Source of the DNA: Galerina marginata
Lineage: Eukaryota > Basidiomycota > Agaricomycetes > Agaricales > Galerinaceae
NCBI GenBank assembly: GCA_023014335.1
Contig: JAECYW010000006.1
Location: forward strand, 2,356,001-2,420,000
Direction: 5' to 3'
Length of the DNA: 64,000 nt
The position numbers and the translations under genes are program-made. How positions within the stretch are numbered: the first letter of the stretch is position 1; every line of letters begins with the position of its first letter. This document shows, piece by piece, positions 62,311 to 64,000 of this stretch. The notes under the pieces were generated by a model, which was not told the DNA's origin, searched no databases, and worked only from the letters and a program-made list of their open reading frames with translations.

Positions 62311-63307
62311 CAGCCTATGCCGCTAGTTGAAGACATCAGGTAGGTAAACTGCCCAAAGAGGACCTTGCATCAGGTAGGTAAACTGCCCAAGCGTGGCAGT
62401 TTACCTATGATATGCATATTTGTTAGACTACGTCGTTGCTCTCATAGAGAGAGTTGCATATGTATTTGTTTGGCACTTGATGGCATCACTATGGATCACA
62501 TGACTTTGAATTTGCCTCTATTTACATGCTTGTCGCACATTTATGTAATTTTATGGCCTCAAATGCAAACAAATATAAATAAAGGATCTCAGGGCCACTG
62601 CATCCATGATATAAAAGGCAATCAAGATGCAATTGCCTAAAATGGCAGTGTTTAGTCAGCTAGCTAATTTTGAACTTAGCAGCATTTGTGATAAGTTCTT
62701 TAATTATTAAGTAATACTAAAAGCCTTATATCTCAATGAGGAAGATAGCTAGTGATGTGATTTAAATTTTAGTAGGGTCTAAAAATAGATTACGTTCTTT
62801 TGAGACCCTCTTTCCTTTTTGGGAAATTTTCCCATCAGCCAAAATTTCTCACTGCTGGCTTTTTTTTAGTTTTTTGCATTTTTCTCTGTGGGAAAAATAG
62901 CTAGGCACAAAATTTTAATGGATTCAGGGTCAGATGGCTTGGCCACACATTTTTTATTAATAGCACAGCCACATCCGAGCACATTCAGGGATGGCTTGGT
63001 AAACTGCCCAAGCTGTCAAAAAGTGAGGCTAGTTTGCCGAGCCTTTCCAGGATGTGCTCGGATGTGGCTGTGCCTCTGATAAAAAACAACGTAATCAACA
63101 ACGCGACCCTGAATCTATCAGAATCGTGGCTGTGTCTTTTTTCCTTATTGAGATATAAGCCAAATATTAGTATATGGTCAACTTACAGCCCTTGGTATAT
63201 TGACAGTCAATGGTCAACTGCCACACTTGGGCAGTTTACCTACCTGATGCAAGGTCCCCCTTGGGCAAGTTACCATTATTTACACATCAAGGTAGCAGCA
63301 ACAGGTG
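62311..63307 (+). mobile_element. Family 2 element, copy 4 (997 bp)
   Basis: Begins CAGCCTATGCCGCTAGTTG and ends AGCAGCAACAGGTG. Translated stretches are identical to those of copy 3 (57781-58777) in the opposite orientation. No target duplication: left flank AAACAAGTG, right flank GTTGTGAAG, so it lies at a rearranged joint. Confidence 0.88.
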
Positions 63308-64000
63308 GTTGTGAAGAGAAATTGGCGGCATAATGTTGAGATGTCGTCTGTGTGTGTATTCCAGTCCGAGTTTTTGCAATGCAAGTGCTGGGCTTTTATA
63401 CCTTTTCACTTTCTGAATAATTTGGCTAAGTTGATTCATTGAGAAGGCATTTTGGTTCGCATTTGCGAGTCCCGGATGCTCTTTCATAATGAATAAAAAT
63501 AGTTTTAATGCGTCTAAATTTAAATGCTCATTGTTCCGACTGTTTTTCCCATGGAATGGAATCATCTGTCGGAGGTGTTCCTTGTGAATTACTAAATTTG
63601 GACTTCCAGAATTAGTAACGCGGGTTATTGATGCATTTTTGGCGGTTCCATTCTTATCTAATGGAACAGTAGTCTGTTCGTTAATCATTCCAATGCAATC
63701 ACTTGATGGATCTGCATTTGCTGCTGCTTCTTCTAAATGATGTAATGCTGAGATGCTTCTTTCAGGGCTCGGGGGCTTCGGAAAACTCGTCTCAACATCC
63801 CTTGAGCTGCCCATATCCGAAATTTCTTCATTCAAATTGCCAGAATTGGGTGATTCTGCTTCAGCGCTTAGTGGAGCGCTTATTGTCGGTTCCGCGGATA
63901 TTATTGCATAGGTCTTTGGAGCGCGCTTCTTGGGTGAATAATGTAATGAAGGGTGAACATTGTGTGTGCCTTCATTAATAAATATTTCGTATCTTCCTTT
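63308..64000 (-). CDS. Unknown coding sequence open to the window edge
   Basis: The minus-strand frame is open from the right edge (KGRYEIFINEGTHNVHPSLH) through NEEISDMGSSRDVETSFPK, VTNSGSPNLVIHKEHLRQM, LNLDALKLFLFIMKEHPGLA and LSQIIQKVKRYKSPALALQK, to HRRHLNIMPPISLHN, where the family 2 element cuts it. At least 230 codons without a stop. No start in view, no domain recognised. It is either the front or middle part of a host gene or a retroelement frame, now truncated at 63307. Confidence 0.5.

Noticed and set aside
57781..63307. Inversion between family 2 copies 3 and 4
   Set aside because: Copy 3 still has matching 7-bp duplications on both sides, so its flanks have not been exchanged with those of copy 4.

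Overview
The window looks like nuclear DNA of a filamentous fungus, most likely a basidiomycete of the Agaricomycetes type. Its genes carry many short introns (about 50-60 nt, GT..AG, some with a CTAAC-like branch site), they are housekeeping genes of fungal type, and the repeats are eukaryotic (copia, gypsy, LINE, hAT-like). The taxon is inference; no marker fixes the species.

Layout. (1) 1-5771: a DEP-DH-DH-PH-CNH Rho exchange factor on the minus strand, with a decayed copy of its 5' end at 390-716. (2) 7806-24056: a compact run of core genes: a p24 cargo receptor (+), a Gvp36-like BAR protein (-), an organellar-type glutamyl-tRNA synthetase (+), a Ptc7-like PP2C phosphatase (-), valyl-tRNA synthetase with two in-frame starts (+), ribosomal proteins eL34 (-) and eS27 (+). 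Two gene pairs are tightly divergent: PP2C/ValRS with 90 bp between starts, eL34/eS27 with about 220 bp. (3) 24057-64000: an AT-rich, repeat-packed region with no intact host gene that I can recognise. It holds a copia pol (40983-44789), two gypsy pol pieces (35633-39328), LINE pieces, two hAT-like MITEs, a larger hAT-like element, and two repeat families that I cannot name.

Family 1 (at least eleven copies; short form about 365-390 bp, long form about 1.25-1.7 kb, giant form about 2.8 kb) starts CTTGGTCAGAGG, ends in a 10-bp hairpin plus AA, has no terminal inverted repeats and leaves no target duplication. At five sites the interrupted sequence can be read across: it went in after an A and before T or C. 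This is Helitron-like behaviour with non-canonical ends. Family 2 (about 1.0-1.1 kb, four copies) has CAGCC..GGTG ends and 7-bp target duplications at two copies. Both families split coding sequences, so older genes can still be read under the repeats, including an unknown minus-strand gene (56290-59299) with a tandemly duplicated exon-intron unit.

Other structure: near-perfect palindromes with GTGGCTGTG arms or TAACCCTAAGAGG arms, a 4 x 203-bp tandem array that begins inside a 48-bp perfect palindrome, and a 71-nt foldable motif present twice with a compensatory base change. Decayed coding sequences repeatedly carry TGA where the family or the sister copy has CGA, as expected from C-to-T mutation at methylated CpG or a RIP-like process.
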